The position numbers were made by a program, and so were the translations under genes. Positions 25,512 to 34,287 of a DNA stretch of 64,000 nt are shown here, in pieces. Numbering within the stretch: the stretch's first letter is position 1; every line of letters begins with the position of its first letter. The notes below the pieces were generated by a model, which saw nothing but the letters and a program-made list of their open reading frames with translations, was not told where the DNA came from and searched no databases. Source of the stretch: Zavarzinella sp. (GTDB lineage: Bacteria; Planctomycetota; Planctomycetia; Gemmatales; Gemmataceae). The DNA is taken from assembly GCA_041399155.1 (NCBI GenBank), contig JAWKTI010000001.1:434001-498000 (forward strand), written 5' to 3'.

Positions 25512-26889
25512 ATGAATAACACGATTTTTAACAGTGATGCACCACAGGAACCCCCTTTCAGTACGTCCCGAGTGGTTCTTTCAGGTGCTATCGGTCTGGC
25601 GGCTGGTGGTGGCAGCATTGATCACCGGGTTTGTAACCAAGGCACCGCGAATTGGATTTGATGGTTACACCCGGGCCAGTTTGCAGGCTTTGGAACCGCA
25701 CTCTGCGGATGGAATCCGCATTTCGTTGTGCGGGCTGGGCATGTTATTGATCGGTGCGGGCATTTCTCAACGTCCCACCTGGTTCGGGGGATGGGTGTTT
25801 GCAGCGTTCGGCAGCCTGTTGTGTTACGGGTATGGGCAAGGCGACGGCAATTCCGGTTATTGGTTTGCCGCCATTCCCAATTCATGGGATAGTATGCAAA
25901 CGGTGAGTCTAATGGTCATGGTGATCTCACTTTTGGCTATTATTGCGTGTTTTATCCCAAGGAAAATCTCATTCGTGCTCATTAGTGTGTTCGTTTTCTA
26001 CCACTTTATGGGGATTTATTCTGCAATTACTGCTGTCCCACCGGCACCGTGGCTGTCCACCAATTACTGGGCTCGGGTGGCACGCCCTTATTTGCATTTT
26101 GTCTACCTGAACAATGCGTACCAGTTCTATTCGCCCGATCCCGGCCCTTCAAGTTTGTGCTGGTTCTGCATTACGTATGAAGAAATCCAGCCAGAAAATT
26201 CGAATGTGATTGAAGATGCCAGCAAACCACCACCCAAGCAGGTGAAAAAGTGGGTAAAACTGCCATCCCGAGAAACGGATAATCCAGATCCATTCAGCCT
26301 GATTTACTTCCGTTATCTGGCTACCATTGAAAATGCAGCCCACACGGGTGCTCAACAATTATCGATTGCACCTATCGAAAACCAGGAAATGGTCAGTCGG
26401 CGGAATGCGGTGATCAATGAATTTCCGAAGCACCCGGACATTCCGGACATCAGCGAATATCGCCACCCACCAGAGCATATTCCCCACCTGGTGGTCCCAT
26501 CGTTTACGAAACATATCGCACGTTCCCCGCGGTACCAGTTACCAGGTATGAAGATCGTATCAATGAAAGTCTATCGAGTCGAGCATTCGATTCCGGACGT
26601 GCACGAATTCCGTGGCCGAAAAGTGGAACCGGAAGGTACCATCATTCAACCCCACCCATACTACCCAGGCTCGTTTTTGCCGTTCTATCTGGGAGAATAC
26701 TCTGCCGATGGCCGCCTGATAAACCCGGAAGATCCGATGCTGTATTGGCTGGTGCCGATCTTCCCCAGACCGGATCGGGTATTCGAGGCCCAGAAACGCG
26801 ACATCACAGATGATGAGTACAGCGACTATTACATCGATGTCGTGACCATCCATGCTGGTGCAGATCACAGGAAGGAGTTGCTGAAATGA
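25512..26889 (+). CDS. membrane protein, apparent C5 frameshift near the start
   Basis: About 458 aa if corrected. The best ribosome binding site (GGAG, 25502-25505) serves the ATG at 25512, giving MNNTIFNSDAPQEP. The long frame is a different one, entered if one C is removed from the CCCCC run at about 25551, continuing LSVRPEWFFQVLSVWRLVVA. Without the shift the gene would start at the unsupported GTG/ATG near 25534. The N-terminal third has four or five transmembrane segments; the C-terminal 250 residues are hydrophilic. No family recognised. It overlaps the HTTM gene by 4 nt and probably acts with it. Confidence 0.75.
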
Positions 26890-28780
26890 TTACCATGATG
26901 AAACAGGCAGGCGAGAGTTTCGGCCGCTTTTTCTTCCTGCCTGCGCCGCCCACGATTCTGGGGTTTATGCGGATTATGACAGGCACCATCTTCCTGTACA
27001 CCCTGTTTGCATACAGCTATGGGTTGCAGGAATTCATGGGGCCGGATGGTTGGTATCCCCACGACATGATCAACAAAATGCGTCGACAGGAACCACAAAT
27101 TCTGCCACCGCTGGAAGAACAGCGTTTTCGCAGTGCGATCTTGCTCGACCAGGTTCCCCACCGCCGGGAGGCAGTGATTGAATTTCTGCGACGATTGAAG
27201 CCGAGTACGGAAGAACGTCGCAGACAGTTGCGGTTTATCGACAAAACGATGGTTTTCATCAACAATGATCCCAAATTGATGCCCGAACAACGGGAAATGT
27301 ATTATCAGGTGGGGATGCGTTTTCCGGTAGCCGTCGCACGGATGAACGCCAAACAGTACGATCTTTTCCGTCAGGCACTGAATAATCCAGTTATTAAGGA
27401 TGATGATCCTGCGCTCAAACAACTGCCCATCTTCTTTTCGAATCTGACTCCTCAGGAGCGGGTGGCCTACCTCGAAGATGCGGGCGAGTTTCTCGAAGCG
27501 TTGCCCCCGGATTCCACCAAACAGCGATTTGTCCTGGACTGGTTCAGTTTTTATCCAGTGGAAGAACGACGAAGATTGTTGTTTTATCTGGATGGTACCC
27601 TGACCAACAATTATGACTTGCCCAGTAACCTGCCCACCGACCCCACCTTACGGGAAGATGTGCTGCAATACCTGCTGGAGTGGGGGGTGGATCCTCGTGA
27701 TGCGTACGTGCATGGCCGTGGGATCTTTCCACCTTTTTCCACCTGCACGACCCCACCACAATCCGGTGGGTACATATTGGTGTTATTGTGGTGGCTTTTC
27801 TGTTCACCGTGGGCCTGTTTACACGAGTGACCTCGGTACTGGTATGGTTTGCCTCGCTCTGGTATATCCACCGTTCCCCACTGCATGTGTTTGGGCAGGA
27901 TACCATGCAGACAATTCTGCTGTTTTACCTGATGATTTCCCCATGTGGTGCGGCATTTTCTCTGGATGCTCTAAGACTTCGCTACCGGGCGGCAAAAGCA
28001 GTACTAGGTGGAGGCAAACACCCACCTGCGTGGGCAAGTGCTGCTCTTGCGGGGCCTGTTTCCAGTTGGCAGGCAAACTTTGCCATACGAATGTTGCAAA
28101 TCCACTATTGCTTTATTTACATGTCGGCAGGAATGTCCAAGTTAAAAGGGAGTAGCTGGTGGAACCATGAAGCGGGCTGGCGGGCTTTGGCAACTCCAGA
28201 ATTTGGCCCAATGCGTTTTGGTGAGTACGAAACACTATTGCGTGCTGCCGTTTCATCACAAGTTGTATCTGCGTTTCTGTTTGCGGCCATCTGTATTGGT
28301 ACACTCCTGCTGGAATTGGGTCTGCCAATCGTGATCTGGACTCGATTGCGACCGGTCTATTTAACTCTTGCTACCACGTTTCACCTGGGGATCGGTTTCT
28401 TCATGGGCTTGACGGTCTTTGGCTTATACATGATGACGTTTCTGCTGGTGTATTTTCCAGCGTCGCTGATCCGTGCTAGACTGGCACCGGCACCATGGAC
28501 TGGGCCGAAAGAAACAATTTTGTACCACCCAGGCTCGCCAAGGAGTGTTCGGCGGGCAGCACTTATCCAAATGTTAGACCTTTCTGGCAGATATCAACTT
28601 GTGGAGCGAACGGATGAATTGACAGACGAAATCCAGTTGCGGGAACCAGATGGCCGACTGCTACAAGGCGAAGAATTGTTTCAATCGGCATTTTCGACAC
28701 TGGATCTGGTTAAACCGATTGCATGGATTCGCAAGGTGCCTGGTGTCTGGTTCTGCGTAAAGTTCAGGTTTTGCCGATGA
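26886..28780 (+). CDS. HTTM-domain membrane protein, split by a 1-nt frameshift
   Basis: The first frame runs 26886-27830 and the second to 28780. Adding one T to the TTTTT run at about 27733-27737 gives a continuous chain of about 631 aa: GIFPPF then FHLHDPTTIRWVHIGVIVVAFLFTVGLFTRV. The joined product matches HTTM proteins (vitamin K-dependent gamma-carboxylase-like membrane fold): an N-terminal GFMRIMTGTIFLYTLFAYSYG helix, a 200-residue hydrophilic insert, then six or so helices including MLQIHYCFIYMSAGMSKLKG and LGIGFFMGL. Whether it is broken or mis-sequenced cannot be told. It is coupled to the upstream membrane protein by an ATGA overlap. Confidence 0.8.
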
Positions 28781-28991
28781 AAATCATCCTGAATTTGCAG
28801 CTATCGTGGGTAACACTCAAGAACCCCCACCAATCTCTCTGATAAAGTAATGAGTATCTGCCGCGGCTGTATCAAGACATCGCGGTCTGTTCAACATTGA
28901 TGCAAATGAATCTGGGAAGTCAAAGGATCTGACTTTTCAATGCAACCAGAGTAAACAACGTTCTGAGGGCCTGGAAGTAAGGAGACATGCC

Positions 28992-30485
28992 GTGATTCGA
29001 AGAGCGATAAAGCGTTTCCTGCTGGGCGGTCTGCTTGCCACAGGCAGTGTTTCGTATGGTGCAGAAGGGATTACTGAAGGGCGGGTGACTTACACCAGCA
29101 ATTCAACGGTTGAATTGCCGTTCCGCATCAACAATGCGGAAGCCACACAGGTGGTGCTGTACGTACAGATTGAAAATGGCCCCTGGGTAGAAGCGGACCG
29201 TGCCCGAGCTGGCCGATCTGCGTTTACATATCGCTTTTTGAAAGAAGGCACCCACAATTTCGCACTGATGACTATCTATTCCGATGGTGTCAAAGTGCCG
29301 GCATCTACTGCCGATCTGCGTGCGGAACGTGTTTATGTTGCCGATCGCACGAAGCCGGAAATCCGGTCTGTCCGTCCGGTGGTGGATCAGGATGGCTTCC
29401 CCGGTTTAGAGTGGGACATTGCCGATACCAACATGCTGAACCAGAACGCAGTAAAGTTGGAATACCGGTGGGATGGTGTGGGTACCTACCAGGAACTGGA
29501 CAAGGGAATGCTTTTTGGCCCACGCCACCAGCGATTCTGGAAAATGAAGCCCGAAGACCGCATGCAGGTGCGGCTGATTGCTCGCGATAAGGCTGGAAAT
29601 GTAGTTGAAAGCACCCCACAGTTGGTGTCTTCTCGTGCGGGTTGCCGACCGAGCACTGGCATTGCGATGGAACAGCCACGTAACCCCGCCTTAAATCCCG
29701 TGGGCAATCCAGGCAACAATATGGAACTCAGCCCGGTTACTTCTAATCGGGCTTCATCTCCATCGCTGCATTTTGTTGCGACGAAAAATTTTACGATTAA
29801 CAGCACCATCATGTCTGGCCCTTCGGGGATTGTTAAATCAGAACTGTATCGGGCTGATGATAAACTGAAATGGCAATTAGTGTCCACGGATGCGAAACTT
29901 CAAAAGCCTCCAGGTAACAAAGAAGGTCCCATTCCAATCAGTTTGAGCAACGAGGTGGAAGAGGATGGCGTTTACAGCTACATTGTGATTGCCCACAATC
30001 ACAAAGGACCATCTCGACGAGCTCCTGTCGATGGCGAACAGGGTGATTTTGCCATCATGGTCGATACCAAAAAGCCTGAACTGGTTGATGAAGGTGTCCG
30101 TGTCAGTGCGTCTGATCGTGGGCCCATTGTGGATATTCGCTGGAAAGCGGTCGATGCCAATCTGGCAGCTTCTCCAATTCGTCTGGAATATTCAATCGGT
30201 ACCGATAAAGACGTTAAATGGACTGAAATAACGTCTGACTGGATAGAAAATGTGGGACAGTACAGCTGGTATCCCCCCACAGATAAAGGCTACTTGTTTA
30301 ATATTCGAATGCGATGCCGTGATCGTGCCAATAATGAAACCGAATATGTTGTGAAAGATCCGGTAAATATTGATTTGACTGTGCCGGAAGTGAATATCAC
30401 TGGCGTGAACCCACGTCAGGAGATGCCTGGTTCATTCCCGTCTGGTCCTGGTGGAATCAGTATCGTGCCTGGCAAACCCAAGTAA
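28992..30485 (+). CDS. secreted Ig-like domain protein
   Basis: 497 aa, GTG start at 28992 with GGAG 7 nt upstream; an ATG at 28987 in another frame encodes only Met-Pro before stop and overlaps the GTG. The signal peptide ends about residue 24 (SVSYGA). Two or three beta-sandwich units are suggested by recurring D-R/K-T/K-P-E strand starts, W-D/K-A-x-D-x-N turns and ARDKAGN or CRDRANN, as in bacterial Ig-like (Big) repeats. A Pro/Gly-rich linker and tail are present. Extracellular; function unknown. Confidence 0.8.
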   Translation: MIRRAIKRFLLGGLLATGSVSYGAEGITEGRVTYTSNSTVELPFRINNAEATQVVLYVQIENGPWVEADRARAGRSAFTYRFLKEGTHNFALMTIYSDGVKVPASTADLRAERVYVADRTKPEIRSVRPVVDQDGFPGLEWDIADTNMLNQNAVKLEYRWDGVGTYQELDKGMLFGPRHQRFWKMKPEDRMQVRLIARDKAGNVVESTPQLVSSRAGCRPSTGIAMEQPRNPALNPVGNPGNNMELSPVTSNRASSPSLHFVATKNFTINSTIMSGPSGIVKSELYRADDKLKWQLVSTDAKLQKPPGNKEGPIPISLSNEVEEDGVYSYIVIAHNHKGPSRRAPVDGEQGDFAIMVDTKKPELVDEGVRVSASDRGPIVDIRWKAVDANLAASPIRLEYSIGTDKDVKWTEITSDWIENVGQYSWYPPTDKGYLFNIRMRCRDRANNETEYVVKDPVNIDLTVPEVNITGVNPRQEMPGSFPSGPGGISIVPGKPK

Positions 30486-30497
30486 TTGATTTCCTCA

Positions 30498-31280
30498 TCA
30501 TTTTTTCATCGTTTCCACGTCTGGCAGACCGGGCAGTGGCAACACCATCGGCAATGGTGCGCCTTCAGGCAGTTTTCTCATAGATTTCTCATCACCTTTC
30601 GGACCCAATTGCAGTGGTTGTGGCACTACCAGTGGGGTGAAAGGTAACATCAATTGCCGAATCGGCATATTGCGTAATAGTGATTCTTCACGTGTATACT
30701 CCCGCGTTGGGTCACCTGTGGGTAATTTTGGTGGTAACTGACTGCCCAGTGCAGGATACCCACTGCCAGGTGGGGGATCCAATCGAGGTTCGCGGTGCAG
30801 CGGTGCCGCAGAAATCTCAATTTCCAACTCTTGAGGGTGAGGCCACACGAACGGATTGGTTTCCAGTGATTCCGGCAGTGCCTGTGGCAACATCATCGCC
30901 ACGACTGGTGGTTTGGGGCGTGCCAATTCCCCCACCTTGATCCCAGAGAGCACGTCTGGTGTTGGTAATTTAGGACCTGAAAGATACGGTTGCTGTGGCT
31001 GACGGGGTTTCCTTGTCTGGTCCAGATCCACCGCAGGAACCAGAAGTTGTGCCAATCTCTGCCCAGAATCGTCTTCGGAAAACTCAAAACCGGTCTTTGT
31101 GGTGTCCGGTTTGTCTGGTACATCGGGTTTTTGGGGAGATTCTGGAGTGGTATTTTCAGGCGCGTGATTTACGACTGTCGGCTGATCCAACACTGCAACC
31201 TGAGCCACTGGCGCAGGTTTGCCGCACCCAATCAGGCCCACCAGTAATGGCGTCAGTAATAAGAAAAAGCGGTCCTGCAT
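30498..31280 (-). CDS. proline-rich lipoprotein
   Basis: 260 aa. The lipobox is LIGC after a hydrophobic signal (residues 4-18), so the mature protein should be lipid-anchored at Cys19. The rest is Pro-rich, low-complexity and without a recognisable domain. It starts 1 nt after the YdjY-like gene stop, so both are one transcription unit. It is convergent with the Ig-like gene (12 nt between stops). Confidence 0.75.
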   Translation of the reverse strand: MQDRFFLLLTPLLVGLIGCGKPAPVAQVAVLDQPTVVNHAPENTTPESPQKPDVPDKPDTTKTGFEFSEDDSGQRLAQLLVPAVDLDQTRKPRQPQQPYLSGPKLPTPDVLSGIKVGELARPKPPVVAMMLPQALPESLETNPFVWPHPQELEIEISAAPLHREPRLDPPPGSGYPALGSQLPPKLPTGDPTREYTREESLLRNMPIRQLMLPFTPLVVPQPLQLGPKGDEKSMRKLPEGAPLPMVLPLPGLPDVETMKK

Positions 31281-31281
31281 C

Positions 31282-31962
31282 TTATTTTGCCGCAGTAAAC
31301 ACCAATTTTACCGCAGTCCCCTCCTTAGGTAGTAGTGTACTGTTGACATCCAGTTTAAGGTATTTTTCTTCTTTCATCGTTAAAGAAGTCTGGCAGACTG
31401 TTTCATCGGTGACCGGATATATTGCAATCAGGGTGCCTGTAAGATCCGCACCGTAGACCATTTCAGGCTTTGTAGGATCTGGCTTCGACAGCACTGACCC
31501 TGTGAACAGGAATTTCACCTCTCTCGGAAATGGCTGCTTTGTCTTGGGATCGATTAAAAAACGATGAATCGACAACCGACGAGTTCCCGTACCTTGGGGT
31601 ATTTCCAGTAACACTTTGATTTCGGTGCCTTCCGCTACTGGTTTTTCTTCCCCACGTGCCGGCTTGCCGGGCTTCAGGCCAATTTTTTCCAGTGCTGCAT
31701 GAACTTGACTGGGTTTGACATCAATCGTCACCACGGTTTCGTGGGCTTTTTTGCCTTTAGGGTGGGGCCAGCAGGCCACCACTTCAATGGGATAAACCTG
31801 TTCAAATGTGGGCAATTTGCGAGGCGCTACCACGGCATCGACCAGCACTTCTTTTGCAGTTTCATTAATGGTGATCCCTTTCACATCTGCCGCACCCGCA
31901 GGTGCAATCAAAAAGATCATCCAGAAAATCCAGAAGGTGCCCCAGCTCACATATCGCTTCAT
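31282..31962 (-). CDS. secreted YdjY-like domain protein
   Basis: 226 aa with a signal peptide ending PAGAA. The segment VLVDAVVAPRKLP, then CWPHPKGKKAHETVVTIDVKPSQVHAALEKIGLKPGKPA, matches the YdjY-type domain of planctomycete and proteobacterial envelope proteins. The remainder resembles a second beta-rich half. Function unknown. It is the first gene of a two-gene unit with the lipoprotein. Confidence 0.8.
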   Translation of the reverse strand: MKRYVSWGTFWIFWMIFLIAPAGAADVKGITINETAKEVLVDAVVAPRKLPTFEQVYPIEVVACWPHPKGKKAHETVVTIDVKPSQVHAALEKIGLKPGKPARGEEKPVAEGTEIKVLLEIPQGTGTRRLSIHRFLIDPKTKQPFPREVKFLFTGSVLSKPDPTKPEMVYGADLTGTLIAIYPVTDETVCQTSLTMKEEKYLKLDVNSTLLPKEGTAVKLVFTAAK

Positions 31963-32141
31963 CGCATTTTCCCTCTAGCACCCTTGTCGGGCAGATCAGG
32001 GTTGATTCGCTTTGGCTTCGCGGCGTTTCACAGGTCAGCATAACCGATCCAGGTGGGTGATGCAACGTTGTAACAATGATTCCCAAGAAAACGAAGAAAT
32101 TGATTAAAACGTTATTTCAGTGGAAGCACAATTGCAGATAA

Positions 32142-32221
32142 AAAATGAGAAACTCTCATTTTATCCGGCTGCGAGAGGGTCTGCTTGCAATACGAAAGGC
32201 GCTTTAAGCCGGATAATTTTT
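32142..32221 (+). other. two inverted repeats in the divergent 5' region
   Basis: First, AAAATGAGA-AAC-TCTCATTTT (32142-32162, perfect 9-bp arms). Second, TTATCCGGCT (32161-32170) and AGCCGGATAA (32207-32216), perfect 10-bp arms around a 36-nt loop, followed by five T. The two share the TTATCC edge. This could be a leader terminator or a small RNA about 150 nt before the diguanylate cyclase gene. The rest of the roughly 400-base gap 31963-32363 shows nothing else. Confidence 0.5.
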
Positions 32222-32363
32222 ACTCATGCGATAAAGTGATTCATTTTTCGCATCAAAACTGACAATAATCGGTAAAATTTCTCCTAATTGCCCAGTTGAT
32301 GAATTATGCTATTGGTGAAGGTCGACCCAGACCGAGTGGCTGGGTCTGCTAACAGAGTCTGGG

Positions 32364-33305
32364 ATGGCCAAAAAGCTTTACGATACCGTTATTCAGAATC
32401 GGGATAAGCCAGAGTCAGCATTCGACGAATTCTGCCTTGTGATGATTTACCCCCATGGGAAATCACTCGGGAAACGCTTCACTTTGACCACAAAGCCCTA
32501 TATCCTTGGGCGAGATGAGGCATGCGACATCGTCATTGCCGATGCCTCGATATCCCGTCGGCACGCACGCCTGGAACCGATAAAAAACGACTACTTTGTG
32601 CTGGATATGAACAGCACCAATGGCACGTATGTCAACGAAAAAATGGCCCGCAGTGGGGAACCGATCCGCCTGAACGATGGTGATTATCTTCGATTGGGCA
32701 GCACGATGTTCCGTTATCTCTGTGGGGGGAATGTCGAAGTCGACTACCACGAAGAAATCTACAAGCTGACGATTCAGGATGCTCTTACCCAGATTGCCAA
32801 TGTTCGCTATTTTGAAGATTTTCTGGAGCGGGAAATCCAGCGAACCAATCGGCACCACCGTTCTCTGACCTTGTGCCTGTTCGATATCGACCATTTCAAG
32901 AAGGTGAATGATACTTACGGCCACCTGGCCGGCGACTATGTGCTGAGGGAATTGGCACAGGCTGTTCGCGAATTTGTCCGCCGTGAAGACCTGTTTGCAC
33001 GCACCGGTGGGGAGGAGTTTGCACTGGTACTGGTGGAAACAGAAGCTCCGCAGGCTCTGGATGTGGCAGAACGGGTTCGCAAACGGATTGAAGAAAAGGT
33101 ATTTCGCTTTGAAGGGAAAGTAATCCCGATTACCGTGAGCATGGGAATTGCCGCCGCACCATTAAATGGTGAAGCCGAAGAAAAAGCACTGATTGCTGCT
33201 GCGGATGCGTGCATGTATCGGGCGAAAGAACTGGGCCGTAACCGTGTTGTATATGAACCGTATAAACCCCCACAGGAAGAAGAAGCGGACACTACTCCGA
33301 ATTGA
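32364..33305 (+). CDS. FHA-GGDEF diguanylate cyclase
   Basis: 313 aa, cytoplasmic. The FHA domain (about 25-110) has GRDEACDI, SRRHARLE and NSTNGTYV, the phosphothreonine-binding pattern. The GGDEF domain (about 140-300) has metal Asp174 and Asp176, N182-D183, and the active loop RTGGEEF (213-219). An inhibitory I-site RRED (206-209) stands five residues before it. The protein should therefore make c-di-GMP with product feedback, with the FHA part sensing phosphorylation, plausibly by Hanks-type kinases such as the one at 19732. The start is uncertain because the ribosome binding site is weak. Confidence 0.95.
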   Translation: MAKKLYDTVIQNRDKPESAFDEFCLVMIYPHGKSLGKRFTLTTKPYILGRDEACDIVIADASISRRHARLEPIKNDYFVLDMNSTNGTYVNEKMARSGEPIRLNDGDYLRLGSTMFRYLCGGNVEVDYHEEIYKLTIQDALTQIANVRYFEDFLEREIQRTNRHHRSLTLCLFDIDHFKKVNDTYGHLAGDYVLRELAQAVREFVRREDLFARTGGEEFALVLVETEAPQALDVAERVRKRIEEKVFRFEGKVIPITVSMGIAAAPLNGEAEEKALIAAADACMYRAKELGRNRVVYEPYKPPQEEEADTTPN

Positions 33306-33413
33306 AGTGGCCAAACTGCAAAGATGGTTTGGCTTGATTCATTCTGTCGATCGATCGCACAGATTGGCAGTAGCCCGATGCTTCGCCAGAATCTTGTGGA
33401 AATCAAATAGCCC

Positions 33414-33749
33414 TTATGTGACTGAAGAAATGACTTTTGCTATTTCATGAAAGTGTAACTTGGTGCAGGAATGATCTGCGCCTGCGGATTTCAGTAAATT
33501 GTTCCCTTCTGTGTGGGACGATACCGCGATCAATGCGACATTTTGAAATTGCTTGATCTCCTTAACCAGTTCAGTTCCTTTCCCGTCATCCAAATCATAA
33601 TCCAATAAGACTACATCGAACATTTCTGTTTTCAAAACTTTTCTGGCTTCTGCAATTGTAGGCACAATCAATACCTCATGTGACGCGAGGAATTGTCTTC
33701 CAGCAACGTGGGCGAAGATCAGATGGTTTTCAACCCAGAGAATTCGCAC
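33414..33749 (-). CDS. single-domain response regulator receiver
   Basis: 111 aa, a CheY-like receiver alone. The phosphoacceptor is Asp50 (VVLLD), Ser78 is in the T/S position (IAVSS) and Lys97 is in KLHF. The usual acidic pair near the N-terminus is Glu7-Asn8, so one metal-binding acid is missing; phosphorylation may be weaker. No histidine kinase is adjacent. Confidence 0.85.
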   Translation of the reverse strand: MRILWVENHLIFAHVAGRQFLASHEVLIVPTIAEARKVLKTEMFDVVLLDYDLDDGKGTELVKEIKQFQNVALIAVSSHTEGNNLLKSAGADHSCTKLHFHEIAKVISSVT

Positions 33750-33840
33750 AAAAAACCTCTTTTATATAAATAAAAATTAGTTCATTCGCACATCATATTC
33801 TGAGATCTCTGAAACTGGTGGATGGTGCGTAAATCCTTGT

Positions 33841-34284
33841 TCAGCCAACGTCCTTCTGGCCAATTTGCAGGTACTTCAAGGTTTTCAAATCAGCCTTCCC
33901 GCCGAAAAATAGCTCCAGTACCTGGGCATAGACTGAACCACTGGATGATATCGCACCAAAAAGGGTGGCAGAGGAATGCAACTTCAAATCATCCGGCGTA
34001 CCAAAGATGTCGTAGGCCGATTTCTCCGGATGCTCCAACACTGCTGCAAAGCATTCCTGTAATCGAACACCCAGAACTGGGTGGTGCAGATATGCTTCTG
34101 CTTCCGCATGACTTTTAATTGCATATAACTGTGCGGTGGGGCTGGTGCCTAAACCGACAAATTGGGGAAAAACGTACCACATCCAGTGGGAACGCTTTCG
34201 ACCAGACCGAATCTCTGAGAATGCAATCGAATACTGATCTGACTGAGCTTCCAGAAATCGGCTCAACTGAAAAGGATCGTCCAT
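33841..34284 (-). CDS. DUF1810 family protein
   Basis: 147 aa, typical length. The N-terminal FLEAQSDQYSIAFSEIRSGRKRSHWMWYVFPQ and LGVRLQECFAAVLEHPEKSAYDIFGTPDDLKLHSSATLFG are the DUF1810 signature. The fold is all-helical and function unknown. It begins 3 nt after the stop of the giant PQQ gene, so it may be co-transcribed. Confidence 0.92.
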   Translation of the reverse strand: MDDPFQLSRFLEAQSDQYSIAFSEIRSGRKRSHWMWYVFPQFVGLGTSPTAQLYAIKSHAEAEAYLHHPVLGVRLQECFAAVLEHPEKSAYDIFGTPDDLKLHSSATLFGAISSSGSVYAQVLELFFGGKADLKTLKYLQIGQKDVG

Positions 34285-34287
34285 TGA

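Noticed and set aside
32142..32221. GEMM-type c-di-GMP riboswitch before the GGDEF gene
   Set aside because: The conserved core and tetraloop-receptor features are missing; only simple inverted repeats are seen.
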